Notes under the pieces: generated by a model
What the model was told of the DNA's origin: nothing
What the model saw: the letters and a program-made list of their open reading frames with translations, nothing else
The model's database searches: none
In this document: positions 28,560 through 37,639 of the stretch, one piece after another
Numbering within the stretch: position 1 is the first letter of the stretch
How the letters are laid out: every line of letters begins with the position of its first letter
Source: an uncultured Pseudomonadales bacterium
GTDB taxonomy: Bacteria > Pseudomonadota > Gammaproteobacteria > Pseudomonadales > Balneatricaceae
Direction: 5' to 3'
Length of the DNA: 64,000 bases
Assembly (NCBI GenBank): GCA_937773555.1
Contig: CALJVT010000006.1
Location: 402,001 to 466,000, forward strand
Translations under genes and position numbers: made by a program

Positions 28560-29227
28560 TTCGTTTTGAGCAGGTGGGCAAAAAATATCATGAAAAGAAC
28601 GCGTTAGTGAGCAACAACTTTCATTTACAGCGCGGTGACATGGCTTTTTTAACTGGCCACTCAGGTGCTGGAAAAAGTACACTGCTAAAACTCATCATGC
28701 TTATGGAGCGCCCAACAAGTGGCAAAGTTATTGTTGACCGAGAAGACTTAAGCCAACTTAGCCGTAAACAGATTCCAGCGCATCGCAGAAAAATCGGCCT
28801 TGTATTTCAGAATCACCAGTTACTAATGGATTACTCTGTATTTGATAACGTGGCCCTGCCTCTTAAAATCAGTGGCTATAATGAGCGAGATTCTGGCCGG
28901 CGTGTCAGAGCTGCTTTAGACAAGGTTGGCTTATTAGATAAAGAGAAACTATCACCACAAGTACTATCCAGTGGAGAACAACAACGTATTGGTATAGCTC
29001 GCGCCATCGTTAACAAACCCAAACTTATATTGGCCGACGAACCCACAGGCAACTTAGACCCTGCCTTGTCTGCTGAAATTATGCATCTGTTTCAACAGTT
29101 CAACCAAGTGGGCGTCACTGTGCTCATTGCCAGCCATGACCTAGCACTTATTCAGCGCCTACAGCACCCCGTTATTCAGCTTAACCAAGGCCGAATTAGT
29201 GGACCACTTTCAGTAATGGGGCCGTAA
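28556..29227 (+). CDS. ftsE: Cell-division ABC ATPase FtsE
   Basis: A 223-residue ABC ATPase: Walker A GHSGAGKS (34-41), signature SSGEQQRIGIARA, Walker [14 protein letters not shown]. Here the signature begins SSGEQ rather than the more usual SGGEQ. With FtsX it forms the divisome complex that activates periplasmic amidases through EnvC; an envC gene lies at 55102 in this window. Translationally coupled to ftsY and followed two bases later by ftsX. Confidence 0.97.
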   Translation: MIRFEQVGKKYHEKNALVSNNFHLQRGDMAFLTGHSGAGKSTLLKLIMLMERPTSGKVIVDREDLSQLSRKQIPAHRRKIGLVFQNHQLLMDYSVFDNVALPLKISGYNERDSGRRVRAALDKVGLLDKEKLSPQVLSSGEQQRIGIARAIVNKPKLILADEPTGNLDPALSAEIMHLFQQFNQVGVTVLIASHDLALIQRLQHPVIQLNQGRISGPLSVMGP

Positions 29228-29229
29228 TT

Positions 29230-30204
29230 ATGGCTTTTTTTAAGCGTCGCCCTGCCCATAACGCCAGCCGCTCTCAACCTGAAAGTCCTGCTAAACGGCT
29301 ACTTAGAGAACACAAAGATGTCGCTATTAATAGTTGGTGCAGGCTATGGCAGTCGCCCTTGGCTAACCTATTAACCTGGCTAACATTAGCCATAGCATTG
29401 GCTTTGCCAGCGGCGTTATTGTTACTCTTAAGCCAAGCTCAGCACTTAGGTCAGCAGGTTAATCAGAGTAGCCACATAAGCGTATTTTTGGCTTCAGATG
29501 TAAGCCTTGAACAAGGTCAATTGATCACTGGTCAATTAAGCTCCAGGCCAGACATTATTCAGGCAACTTACATCTCGGCCGAGCAGGCATTAGCTGATTT
29601 TAAAGCCAGTAGTGGGCTAGAAGATATATTAACAAGCCTCACTGATAACCCCTTGCCTGCAACTATACTAATAGAGCCAGCCAACACCTCCTTAGGCCCA
29701 AAAGCTGTCGCAAAACTTACCCAACAGTTACGACAGCAAGACCCCATTGATCAAGTATTAGTGGACATGGAGTGGTTAGATCGCCTACAAGCACTGTTGG
29801 ATACAAGCGAGCGATTTACCTACAGCTTAGCGCTTTTACTAGCACTTGGTGTATTGCTTGTGGTGGGCAACACTGTGCGTTTACAAATAGAAAGCAGAAA
29901 ACAAGAGATTTTGGTTATTAAACTAGTGGGAGGAACTGATGCCTATTTACGGCGCCCATTTTTATATGCCGGACTTTGGGCTGGGTTATTTTCAGCTTTA
30001 ATTGCTTGGGTCATTCTCCAGGTGGGAGTAGCCTACTTGCATCCACCCTTATTATCATTGGCGCAAAGCTACCAAAGTGACTGGCAACTGCAAGGTTTAA
30101 GTTGGATGGGGAGTTTTAATCTATTTGTTGCTAGCTGCGGGCTATCGGTATTGGGGGCAAGCTTAACTGTGGGCCGCCAACTACGCCTTATTGAGCCCAA
30201 ATAA
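29230..30204 (+). CDS. ftsX: Cell-division permease FtsX
   Basis: A 324-residue membrane protein with the FtsX plan: cytoplasmic N-terminus, first membrane segment near 50-75 (LLTWLTLAIALALPAALLLL), a periplasmic loop of about 100 residues that contacts EnvC (ISVFLASDVSLEQGQ, DNPLPATILIEP), then three C-terminal segments. Partner of FtsE in septal peptidoglycan splitting. The ORF is complete and ends 241 bp before rpoH. Confidence 0.96.
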   Translation: MAFFKRRPAHNASRSQPESPAKRLLREHKDVAINSWCRLWQSPLANLLTWLTLAIALALPAALLLLLSQAQHLGQQVNQSSHISVFLASDVSLEQGQLITGQLSSRPDIIQATYISAEQALADFKASSGLEDILTSLTDNPLPATILIEPANTSLGPKAVAKLTQQLRQQDPIDQVLVDMEWLDRLQALLDTSERFTYSLALLLALGVLLVVGNTVRLQIESRKQEILVIKLVGGTDAYLRRPFLYAGLWAGLFSALIAWVILQVGVAYLHPPLLSLAQSYQSDWQLQGLSWMGSFNLFVASCGLSVLGASLTVGRQLRLIEPK

Positions 30205-30255
30205 GGTCCTTGTAGGGGTTTACAAAGCTTTACAGGGAAATACCCCAACTGAGAC

Positions 30256-30284
30256 TTGCACTCTCGCCATTTCAGCCCTAAAAT
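30256..30284 (+). promoter_or_regulatory. Sigma-70 promoter of rpoH
   Basis: TTGCAC (30256-30261), a 17-base spacer and TAAAAT (30279-30284) form a good housekeeping promoter in the 241-bp ftsX-rpoH gap. Transcription would start near 30291, leaving a leader of about 155 nt. Confidence 0.65.
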
Positions 30285-30348
30285 ACAACTCTTAATTTTG
30301 CCGTCGTAAGCCAAATCTTAATATTAGAAAAATATTATGTATGCGAGG

Positions 30349-30399
30349 AAATGCATGCATTTGCGGCAATAGTCCTAGAAAATGGCCAAAAAAGGCCAT
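30349..30399 (+). promoter_or_regulatory. Structured 5' leader of rpoH (palindrome plus hairpin)
   Basis: AAATGCATGCATTT (30349-30362) is a perfect 14-base palindrome. Twenty bases on, ATGGCC-AAAAAA-GGCCAT (30382-30399) gives a six-pair hairpin with an A6 loop. Both lie in the predicted rpoH leader. They could affect rpoH translation or be regulator sites; no published element is recognised. Confidence 0.4.
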
Positions 30400-30445
30400 G
30401 CTTAGAATAAGTTTAAGAGTGGACTCAAAGACTACGGAGATTGTT

Positions 30446-31333
30446 ATGACCAAATCATTATCAGCTATTGATGCATTAGCACCAGGCCAAAGCCACGAGG
30501 CTTACCTACAAACGATCAGCACCATCCCCATTCTTACGGTTGAGCAAGAGCGAGCACTGGCTGAACGTCTGTATTACGAAAATGATTTAGATGCAGCACG
30601 CCAACTGGTTATGTCTCACCTGCGCTTTGTTGCTCATATTGCCAAAAGCTACTCTGGTTACGGCCTACCTATTGCTGACCTAGTGCAAGAAGGTAACGCA
30701 GGCTTAATGAAAGCGGTCAAGCGTTTCAACCCAGAGGTGGGCGTGCGCTTAGTTTCTTTCGCTGTGCATTGGATCAAAGCTGAAATGCACGAATATATTT
30801 TACGCAACTGGCGCATTGTCAAAGTAGCAACGACCAAGAGCCAGCGGAAACTATTTTTTAATCTGCGCAGCTCCAAGAAGAAATTAGCTTGGCTGACACA
30901 TGCAGAAGTTCAATCCATGGCAGCAGACTTAGGTGTTGATGCTAAAGTTGTAATGCAAATGGAAGGCCGCATGTCTGCTCATGACACCCCATTTGATGCA
31001 CCAGAGGGTGACGAAGACAGCGCATATCAGGCGCCAGCTTATTACCTTGAAGATCACTCGGGTGACCCTGCTAGGCAGCTGGAAGCGAGTGATTGGGAAG
31101 AAGATTCCAACACACGTTTAGCAACCGCCATGGGTGACCTAGACCCTCGCAGCCGTGATATTTTGCAGCAGCGCTGGTTGAGTCACTCTAAGGCCACCTT
31201 ACACAATTTGGCTGACCAGTACGAAGTGTCTGCAGAGCGAATTCGCCAGCTTGAAAAGAACGCTATGAAAAAGCTAAAAGCGGCAATGAGTGTTGGCATG
31301 GACTCAGATGGAGAAGGCGCTTACGCATTTTAA
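30446..31333 (+). CDS. rpoH: Heat-shock sigma factor RpoH (sigma-32)
   Basis: A 295-residue sigma-32. Region 2 carries [69 protein letters not shown] (the RpoH box follows the -10 binding helix) and region 4 carries [27 protein letters not shown]. It directs core RNA polymerase to heat-shock promoters such as the one before hslV in this window. The first in-frame ATG (30341) would add 35 unrelated residues; 30446 is chosen because GGAG (30436-30439) precedes it and the protein then starts like known RpoH. An acidic insert ([20 protein letters not shown]) separates regions 3 and 4. Confidence 0.97.
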   Translation: MTKSLSAIDALAPGQSHEAYLQTISTIPILTVEQERALAERLYYENDLDAARQLVMSHLRFVAHIAKSYSGYGLPIADLVQEGNAGLMKAVKRFNPEVGVRLVSFAVHWIKAEMHEYILRNWRIVKVATTKSQRKLFFNLRSSKKKLAWLTHAEVQSMAADLGVDAKVVMQMEGRMSAHDTPFDAPEGDEDSAYQAPAYYLEDHSGDPARQLEASDWEEDSNTRLATAMGDLDPRSRDILQQRWLSHSKATLHNLADQYEVSAERIRQLEKNAMKKLKAAMSVGMDSDGEGAYAF

Positions 31334-31363
31334 CACCTAGCTGAACCTTAGTTAGACATCCCA

Positions 31364-31386
31364 AAAACCCACCGAGTGTGGGTTTT
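31364..31386. terminator. Bidirectional terminator between rpoH and tesA
   Basis: AAAACCCAC / CGAGT / GTGGGTTTT is a perfect nine-pair hairpin with T-rich ends on both strands, 30 bp after rpoH and 6 bp after the convergent tesA stop. Confidence 0.9.
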
Positions 31387-31392
31387 GTTATT

Positions 31393-32031
31393 TTAGGGCA
31401 CCCAGATGTCTGCTAAATTACGCCATACATTATCAACAATAATAGGCTGAGCTGCGGGGGTTGGGTGCAGGCCATCAGGCTGCATTAAATCATTATGAAT
31501 AGCAATATTTTCTAATATAAAAGGCACTCGAGCGGTCTTATACTGCACTGCAAGGGTTTCATATTGAGCAAAAAAAGGTGCTGTGTAGCGCGCTCCATAA
31601 TTCGGCGGTAACTGAATTCCCATAACAACTACTTGGGCCCCAGCCAGCTGGCTTTGTTCAATCATAGCTCCCAGGTTAGTGGTGATGTTGACGACGGGGT
31701 ACCCTCGCAAACCGTCGTTAGCACCCAGCTCTAACAATACCCACTGAGGTTGAAACTGACGCAGCAACGCAGGTAATCGGCGAACCCCTCCCTGAGTTGT
31801 TTCACCACTCACACTGGCATTAATCACCCGCCACTGATCATTAGTTCTACTAGCATTTAACTTGTCTTGCAGCAAAGCTGGCCAAGCTTGTTCTAGCGAC
31901 ATACCATAACCAGCACTCAAACTATCCCCCATGACCAATATGGTCTGATCCTTAGCCCAGCCCCCAGGCACCCACAAAAGGCTAGCAATACTGCAAAAGT
32001 AAAATGTAAATATTTTGAAAAACTGCATCAT
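31393..32031 (-). CDS. tesA: GDSL esterase TesA/arylesterase (periplasmic)
   Basis: A 212-residue SGNH hydrolase with an N-terminal signal peptide (residues ~1-26, ending GGWAKD). Block I is MGDSLSAGYG with Ser37, the block III GAND motif is in ELGANDGLRG near 105, and block V is DGLHPTPAAQ with the catalytic Asp/His. TesA-type enzymes hydrolyse acyl-CoA, esters and lysophospholipids in the periplasm. It is divergent from ybbA, the classical tesA/ybbA arrangement. Confidence 0.94.
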   Translation of the reverse strand: MMQFFKIFTFYFCSIASLLWVPGGWAKDQTILVMGDSLSAGYGMSLEQAWPALLQDKLNASRTNDQWRVINASVSGETTQGGVRRLPALLRQFQPQWVLLELGANDGLRGYPVVNITTNLGAMIEQSQLAGAQVVVMGIQLPPNYGARYTAPFFAQYETLAVQYKTARVPFILENIAIHNDLMQPDGLHPTPAAQPIIVDNVWRNLADIWVP

Positions 32032-32095
32032 ATCCTTTCCTTAGTGACTCGGCAGACGCCATAATAGGCCCCTATTAAATTATTGAGTTGTCCCT

Positions 32096-32797
32096 ATGCC
32101 TTCTTCTACGCCCTTTTTGGCCGCCCATAACGTCAGCCAAATTGTAGCTAACCCTCAAGCCAGCCAATCTAACGACTTACATATATTACAAGACGTAAAT
32201 TTTACCATAGAAGCTGGCCAATCTGTTGCCATAGTTGGTGCTTCTGGCTCTGGAAAAACCACTTTATTAGGCATGATGGCAGGCTTAGACAGCCCTAGCC
32301 ATGGACAACTGTTTTTAGCCCATAAAGACCTCACGCAACTTAATGAAGAACATCGAGCCGAGCTACGGAAACATCAAGTTGCATTTATATTCCAGAATTT
32401 TCAACTCCTGCCAAGTCTTACTGCGATAGAAAACATCATGCTGCCGCTAGAAGTGAAAGGTAGCCGTGATGCTGACGCACTGGCAAAAAAATATTTAACC
32501 CACGTCGGACTGGCTGAGCGTGGCCATCATTATCCCAACCAACTCTCTGGTGGCGAACAACAACGTGTCGCCATTGCTCGCGCCTTTGCCGCACAAGCGC
32601 CTATTTTGTTTGCCGATGAGCCTACAGGTAATTTAGACACAGAGACTGGCCACCATATTATTGAGCTCTTGTTTGAACTCAATCAACAACACCACACCAC
32701 ACTGGTATTAGTGACCCACGATTTAGAATTGGCACAACGCTGCCAGCGAAGGTTGTCCCTAACAGCTGGACAACTTACGGAACTCACAGATGTTTAA
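32096..32797 (+). CDS. ybbA: ABC transporter ATP-binding protein YbbA
   Basis: A 233-residue ATPase of the MacB/LolD/YbbA type: Walker [10 protein letters not shown], signature [14 protein letters not shown], Walker [15 protein letters not shown]. It overlaps ybbP by 8 bp, so the two products form one transporter. The substrate is not established; the association with tesA suggests release or handling of a lipid-like or secreted molecule, which is inference. Confidence 0.93.
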   Translation: MPSSTPFLAAHNVSQIVANPQASQSNDLHILQDVNFTIEAGQSVAIVGASGSGKTTLLGMMAGLDSPSHGQLFLAHKDLTQLNEEHRAELRKHQVAFIFQNFQLLPSLTAIENIMLPLEVKGSRDADALAKKYLTHVGLAERGHHYPNQLSGGEQQRVAIARAFAAQAPILFADEPTGNLDTETGHHIIELLFELNQQHHTTLVLVTHDLELAQRCQRRLSLTAGQLTELTDV

Positions 32798-35240
32798 ACT
32801 AGCCGCCCGCCTAGCGTGGCGAGACTGGCGCGGTGGAGAACTTTCTCTACTGTTTGTCGCTTTGGTTCTCGCCACTACTAGTGTTACCAGTATTAGCCTT
32901 TTTACTCAACAAGTTAAGCAATCGATGGTGGCGCAAGGTGCAAACCTTATCGCTGCAGACTTACGCCTTAACACCAGCCAACCTGTGCCTCAACTATGGC
33001 TAGAGAAAGCCCAGGCTTTATCCTTACAACAAGCACAGCTGAGTCAGTTTCAGGCTATGGTATTTGCCCCACAGGGTATGCAATTAGCCAGCATTAAAGC
33101 TGTCTCAGAAAATTACCCATTGCGAGGTGAAATCACTGTAAGCACTGCTGCTTTTGAGCTGGGTACAGTTATAGAACATGGTCCCATACAGGGAGAAATA
33201 TGGCCTGATTCTCGACTATTAGCCAGCCTAAATGCTAAATTAAATGACACTATTGATGTCGGTCAACTTAGTTTAAAAATAAGCCAGATACTCATGTCTG
33301 AACCAGATCAGGCTAGCGGTTTTTCAGGCTTCGCTCCTAGTGCCATGATGCACCTGTCCGACCTTGAAGCAACCGAGGCCGTACAGACAGGCAGTAGAGT
33401 AAAAAACCGGTGGTTATTAGCGGGTGAAAATAACGCACTAACTCAGCTGCAACAAGACATTAACCCTTTGCTAAAAAATGGTCAAAAGTGGCAATCGCCC
33501 ACTGATGGTAATGTAAATGTGGCGGCCACTTTAGACAAAGCTGAACAGTTTCTATTACTAGCAGGGTCGCTAGCAGTGGTTCTTGCTGGTGTAGCCCTGT
33601 CTCTCTCCACCCGGCGCTATAGCCTGCGCCAAGCTAAACACGTGGCTTTACTTAAGTGCCTTGGTCTTAAACCTAAACAATTACGCTTTTTATACCTAAG
33701 CCAAATGGCACTGCTAGCGTTATTGGCTCTTTTAGTAAGCCTGCCCCTTGCTTGGGGCCTTTACCAAGGCCTGTTGTTATTAGTCGTTGACTATTTTCAA
33801 GCCGCATCTATCATCCCACCACTTGCTCCCTTTATACTTGGCGCAGGAACAGGCACATTGTGCTTGTTAGCTTTCGTATTACCCCCCATGTTGGCGCTAG
33901 CTAAGGTGGCTCCTGCAGAGGTACTGCGCCAATCTTCCAGCCAGAGCAAAACCAACATAGGCCACCTGACTATAGGTTTTACCGCCGTAATTGCTTTAGT
34001 GTACTGGCACAGCCAATCTATATTAATCACCTCTGCTCTGATCGTTGGTGTGGCCATTATTCTGGCTTTGCTGGCTTTGCTCGCTAGCCTGCTCATCAGG
34101 TTAGGCAACAAAATACGCCCCCATTTAAGCCAAGGGGGCAAGATAGGTGTAGCGAATTTATCACGTAGAAAACACCAGAATAGCCTGCAAGTGGCTATTT
34201 TTGGGCTTGCACTAATGCTTCTATTTAGTTTAATTTCTGTACGAAGTTTCCTAATTGATGATTGGCAACAGCAGTTAAACCAAGACACTCCTAACTTGTT
34301 TTTATTCAATATTTATCAACAGGAGCGTGAGTCTTTAGTCACCTCAATGGAACAGCAAGGATTAGCTACCCAAGGGTTAACTTTTTTCCCTATCGCCAGA
34401 GCTAGGCTCACCGAACCTAAGGTAGAAGACCCCCGCGGGGACCGGGAACTTAATCTCACTTGGAGCCAAACTCTACCCATAGGAAACAGCATTAGCGCAG
34501 GCCAGTGGTGGGATGATAGCAATGCTAACCCGTTAGAAGTCTCGATAGAATCAGACTATGCGCAGCGAATGGGGTTAGCATTGGGACAAAGCCTTACGTT
34601 TAATGTTGCCGGCATCCCACGCCAAGCTATTTTAACCAGCCTCAGAGAAGTGGACTGGAGTACTATGCAGCCCAACTTCTTTTTTGTCTTTTCACAACCT
34701 TTAATTGATGCCAACAGCGCAAGCTATATGGCCAGTGTTTATGTTTCACCCGAAGACCGAAGCAAACTTGGCCCTTTGTTGCGTCAACAACCCACTATAT
34801 CTATGCTTGATGTAGACCAAATTTTGCAACAGGTAAAGCAGGTTGTAGCTCAACTCTCTCTTGCCGTGGAGAGTATTTTAGTGATGGTTTTAGGTGCGGG
34901 GGTATTAGTGTTAGTCGCCAGTATACAAGCCAGTATAGATGAGCGTCGGCACGAAAGTGCTATTCTACGAACCTTAGGTGCAAGCAAATCACTGATTCGC
35001 AGTATTTTGTTAGTAGAGTATGCAAGCCTTGGATTTGTAGCAGGGCTTATTGCAGGGGTGAGTGCAGAAGCGTTAGTTGCCGTGCTGCAAAACCAATTAT
35101 TTCAATTGCCACTGCAATTTCATTGGCCCCTTTGGGTGCTTACGCCCTTTGCTGGCATGTTGATCATTGGCTCCTGCGGCTGGTGGTTTAATCGCTCAGT
35201 AGTAACGGCTCCACCACTTAGAACACTACGGCAAACATAA
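32790..35240 (+). CDS. ybbP: ABC transporter permease YbbP (FtsX-like, large)
   Basis: An 816-residue permease with two FtsX/MacB-type domains. A first membrane segment near 20-40 precedes a large periplasmic region (~45-250). A central block of several membrane segments (about 255-480; LRQAKHVALLKCLGLKPKQLRFLYLS) is followed by a second periplasmic region and a C-terminal set (VLVASIQASIDERRHESAILRTLGASK). Such mechanotransmission permeases usually do not move substrate through the membrane but act on periplasmic partners. The ORF is intact. Confidence 0.92.
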   Translation: MFKLAARLAWRDWRGGELSLLFVALVLATTSVTSISLFTQQVKQSMVAQGANLIAADLRLNTSQPVPQLWLEKAQALSLQQAQLSQFQAMVFAPQGMQLASIKAVSENYPLRGEITVSTAAFELGTVIEHGPIQGEIWPDSRLLASLNAKLNDTIDVGQLSLKISQILMSEPDQASGFSGFAPSAMMHLSDLEATEAVQTGSRVKNRWLLAGENNALTQLQQDINPLLKNGQKWQSPTDGNVNVAATLDKAEQFLLLAGSLAVVLAGVALSLSTRRYSLRQAKHVALLKCLGLKPKQLRFLYLSQMALLALLALLVSLPLAWGLYQGLLLLVVDYFQAASIIPPLAPFILGAGTGTLCLLAFVLPPMLALAKVAPAEVLRQSSSQSKTNIGHLTIGFTAVIALVYWHSQSILITSALIVGVAIILALLALLASLLIRLGNKIRPHLSQGGKIGVANLSRRKHQNSLQVAIFGLALMLLFSLISVRSFLIDDWQQQLNQDTPNLFLFNIYQQERESLVTSMEQQGLATQGLTFFPIARARLTEPKVEDPRGDRELNLTWSQTLPIGNSISAGQWWDDSNANPLEVSIESDYAQRMGLALGQSLTFNVAGIPRQAILTSLREVDWSTMQPNFFFVFSQPLIDANSASYMASVYVSPEDRSKLGPLLRQQPTISMLDVDQILQQVKQVVAQLSLAVESILVMVLGAGVLVLVASIQASIDERRHESAILRTLGASKSLIRSILLVEYASLGFVAGLIAGVSAEALVAVLQNQLFQLPLQFHWPLWVLTPFAGMLIIGSCGWWFNRSVVTAPPLRTLRQT

Positions 35241-35291
35241 CCATTATTTCATGAGTAAACTAAAAGGGGCTCACCACAGCAGTTTTAAATA

Positions 35292-35365
35292 CCACCGACA
35301 ACAAAGAAATACATTACAATAGGGTAATTAAGTTCATTTTATTAGGTAATGTATGTCGTCGGTGG
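35292..35365 (+). promoter_or_regulatory. Long inverted repeat enclosing the sulP start codon
   Basis: CCACCGACAACA (35292-35303) pairs with TGTCGTCGGTGG (35354-35365) with one mismatch. After a six-base bulge, TACATTAC (35310-35317) pairs with GTAATGTA (35346-35353). The loop is 28 nt. The start codon (35353-35355) and the AGG just upstream lie in the right arm, so the folded RNA would hide the initiation site. It may be a translational switch, or a DNA operator. Confidence 0.5.
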
Positions 35366-37071
35366 CACTGACTTATTTGTTAAAATTTCTGCCTTTTCTA
35401 AGCTGGGCTAAACACACAACCCCAGCTAGTGCTCGGCAAGATGCTATGGCCGGACTTACAGGTGCCATCATCGTTCTTCCCCAGGGTGTGGCTTATGCTT
35501 TAATTGCTGGCCTACCGCCAGAATATGGACTGTATGCTGCAATCGTTCCAGCCATAATTGCTGCTTTATTTGGCTCTTCTTGGCACCTTATCTCTGGCCC
35601 GACAGCAGCTCTTTCTATTGTTGTTTTTACTACTATTAGCCCTTTAGCCCAGGTGGGCACGGCAGCCTATATAAGCCTAGTGCTTACCTTAACCCTCATG
35701 GCCGGACTTTTTCAGCTTATATTATCCCTTGCTCGTATGGGCTCTTTGGTGAATTTTGTATCTCACTCGGTGGTGGTTGGATTCACCTCTGGCGCTGCCG
35801 TGGTAATTGCCACTAGCCAAATAAAAAACGCCCTCGGACTAGACCTTCAGTCTACTGGTAACTTTATTCTTAACTGGATTGCTGTAGCAGATAACATTAT
35901 AGCCACACACCTACCCAGCTTAGTGATTGCAGCACTTACCTTAGCTACTTTGATTGTAATAAAACGTTGGCGTAGAAAATGGCCCAATATGCTCATTGCT
36001 ATGGTTGTTGGAAGCGCTGCCACTCAGGCTTTATTATTAACCTCTTGGTCAGGGGTTAGCGAAATTGCCTTAGTGGGAGAAATTCCATCACAATTACCCC
36101 CTTTATCCACGCCCCTAATGACTTGGGATTTATTAAGGCAGTTGGCGCCAGGTGCTATGGCTTTGGGTTTATTAGGTTTGGTAGAGGCTGTATCGATTGC
36201 TCGTTCAGTCGCCACACGCTCAGGCCAACAAATCCATGGTAACCAAGAATTTATTGGCCAAGCGCTGTCTAATATTCTGGGCAGTTTCTCATCTAGTTAT
36301 GCCACCTCAGGGTCATTTACTCGCACGGGAGTGAACTATGAAGCAGGCGCAACTAGCCCTTTAGCAGCATTATTTGCAGCAGTATTTTTAGCCATAATCG
36401 TGTTACTTTTTGCTCCCTTAGCCGCTTACATCACCTTACCTAGTATGGCTGCTATTTTATTAATGGTGGCATGGAACCTAATTGATTGGCACCACATAAA
36501 AATTATTTATCGCGCAGGTAAAAACGAGGCTATGGTATTTAGCGTAACCTTTGCTGCTACACTGTTACTTCCAATGGAATTTGCTATTTATTTGGGTGTG
36601 CTTTTGTCCTTGGTGTTGTATTTACGCCGTACATCACAACCCAACATTACGGCTTTGGCTAGTGGCAGAGGTGCTAAAAAACTAGTAGACGCACAACGTT
36701 CTAACCTACCTGAATGTGACGTTATCAAAATTGTTCGTATTGATGGGGCGCTATTTTTTGGTGCAGTAGATTATGTACAAACCACATTGATGGCGATACC
36801 ACAAAAACATGTGCTTATTGTTGCTAGTGGCATTAATTTTATAGATTTAGCGGGCACAGAGTTATTAGCCAACGAAGCTAAACGGCTAGCTGCCAAAGGT
36901 GGAGGTTTATACCTTTGTAATGTTAATGGCCGGGTGATTAAGCCGATTATTCGTAACGGACATTTAAGCACTATAGGTAAGCGTCACATTTTTGCTACCA
37001 AGGCCCTAGCGCTAAGCACTATTGACGCTAAGTTGAGTGACCATAGCTGCGCTGGCTGTGAGAACCGCTAA
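35353..37071 (+). CDS. SulP-family anion transporter with STAS domain
   Basis: A 572-residue SLC26/SulP permease. The N-terminal signature is QDAMAGLTGAIIVLPQGVAYALIAGLPPEYGLYAAIVPAI (28-67). About ten to twelve more membrane segments follow, with FVSHSVVVGFTSGAAV and GLVEAVSIARSVATRSGQ. The cytoplasmic STAS domain covers about 440-550 (IVRIDGALFFGAVDYV, NFIDLAGTELLANEAKRL). Members move sulfate, bicarbonate, C4-dicarboxylates or molybdate; the substrate cannot be read here and no sulfate-assimilation or carbonic-anhydrase gene is adjacent. It has its own leader with a large inverted repeat. Confidence 0.92.
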   Translation: MSSVALTYLLKFLPFLSWAKHTTPASARQDAMAGLTGAIIVLPQGVAYALIAGLPPEYGLYAAIVPAIIAALFGSSWHLISGPTAALSIVVFTTISPLAQVGTAAYISLVLTLTLMAGLFQLILSLARMGSLVNFVSHSVVVGFTSGAAVVIATSQIKNALGLDLQSTGNFILNWIAVADNIIATHLPSLVIAALTLATLIVIKRWRRKWPNMLIAMVVGSAATQALLLTSWSGVSEIALVGEIPSQLPPLSTPLMTWDLLRQLAPGAMALGLLGLVEAVSIARSVATRSGQQIHGNQEFIGQALSNILGSFSSSYATSGSFTRTGVNYEAGATSPLAALFAAVFLAIIVLLFAPLAAYITLPSMAAILLMVAWNLIDWHHIKIIYRAGKNEAMVFSVTFAATLLLPMEFAIYLGVLLSLVLYLRRTSQPNITALASGRGAKKLVDAQRSNLPECDVIKIVRIDGALFFGAVDYVQTTLMAIPQKHVLIVASGINFIDLAGTELLANEAKRLAAKGGGLYLCNVNGRVIKPIIRNGHLSTIGKRHIFATKALALSTIDAKLSDHSCAGCENR

Positions 37072-37098
37072 AGGATAAAAGCGAATATTGAGGCACTA

Positions 37099-37132
37099 AA
37101 AAACCCGCGCTGGGTAACCAGGGCAGGTTTTT
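37099..37132. terminator. Bidirectional terminator between sulP and rpmE
   Basis: AAAAACCCGCGCTGG (37099-37113) pairs with CCAGGGCAGGTTTTT (37118-37132), with two mismatches and a four-base loop. It sits 28 bp after the sulP stop and 25 bp after the rpmE stop on the other strand. Confidence 0.85.
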
Positions 37133-37156
37133 AACGTGCGCTTAACGCTATACCAA

Positions 37157-37369
37157 TTACTTACTAGCTCGGCTACCAAAGCGCTTGTTGAAGCGATCGA
37201 TACGGCCGCCAACATCAATATTTTTCTGCTTGCCAGTATAGAACGGGTGGCAGGCTGAACATGTGTCAATGTGCATGTCTTTACATAGCGTAGAACGTGT
37301 TTCTACAACATTGCCACAAGAACACGTCGCTTTAATAGCTTCGTACTTAGGATGGATATCTGTTTGCAT
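37157..37369 (-). CDS. rpmE: 50S ribosomal protein L31 (zinc form)
   Basis: A 70-residue L31 starting [12 protein letters not shown]. Cys16, Cys18, Cys37 and Cys40 form the zinc site of the primary (C+) type. The [24 protein letters not shown] ending is standard. The longest frame begins at 37420, but 37369 gives the normal protein and has GAGG nine bases upstream. Divergent from priA, as in many gammaproteobacteria. Confidence 0.97.
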   Translation of the reverse strand: MQTDIHPKYEAIKATCSCGNVVETRSTLCKDMHIDTCSACHPFYTGKQKNIDVGGRIDRFNKRFGSRASK

Positions 37370-37639
37370 GGGGAATAACCTCAAGGTTATGGCGCCGCCA
37401 CTTGATCTATTGCCAAGCACCGCACCGAACAGAGACCTTTATAAGGTCTCTTTCAAATTAGCCAACCGACAACCGGCAGGCCCTAAAAATAGAGGCGAAA
37501 TTCTACCAGACGCCTGAAGATAAGCAAGCCTTTTTGACAACACAAACGTTACAATTAACCAAATGAGCAGTTTATCTTTGTAAACACCACAAACAAAGGC
37601 ACTTTGGTGTAGGATAACCTCATAACTCAATTGCCTTAA

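Noticed and set aside
30341-30445. In-frame N-terminal extension of RpoH from ATG 30341
   Set aside because: The added 35 residues do not resemble sigma factors and the ATG at 30446 has a good ribosome site.
33797-34309. 170-residue frame antisense to ybbP
   Set aside because: Lies wholly inside a conserved membrane-protein gene, with Ser/Trp-rich low-complexity composition typical of a shadow frame.
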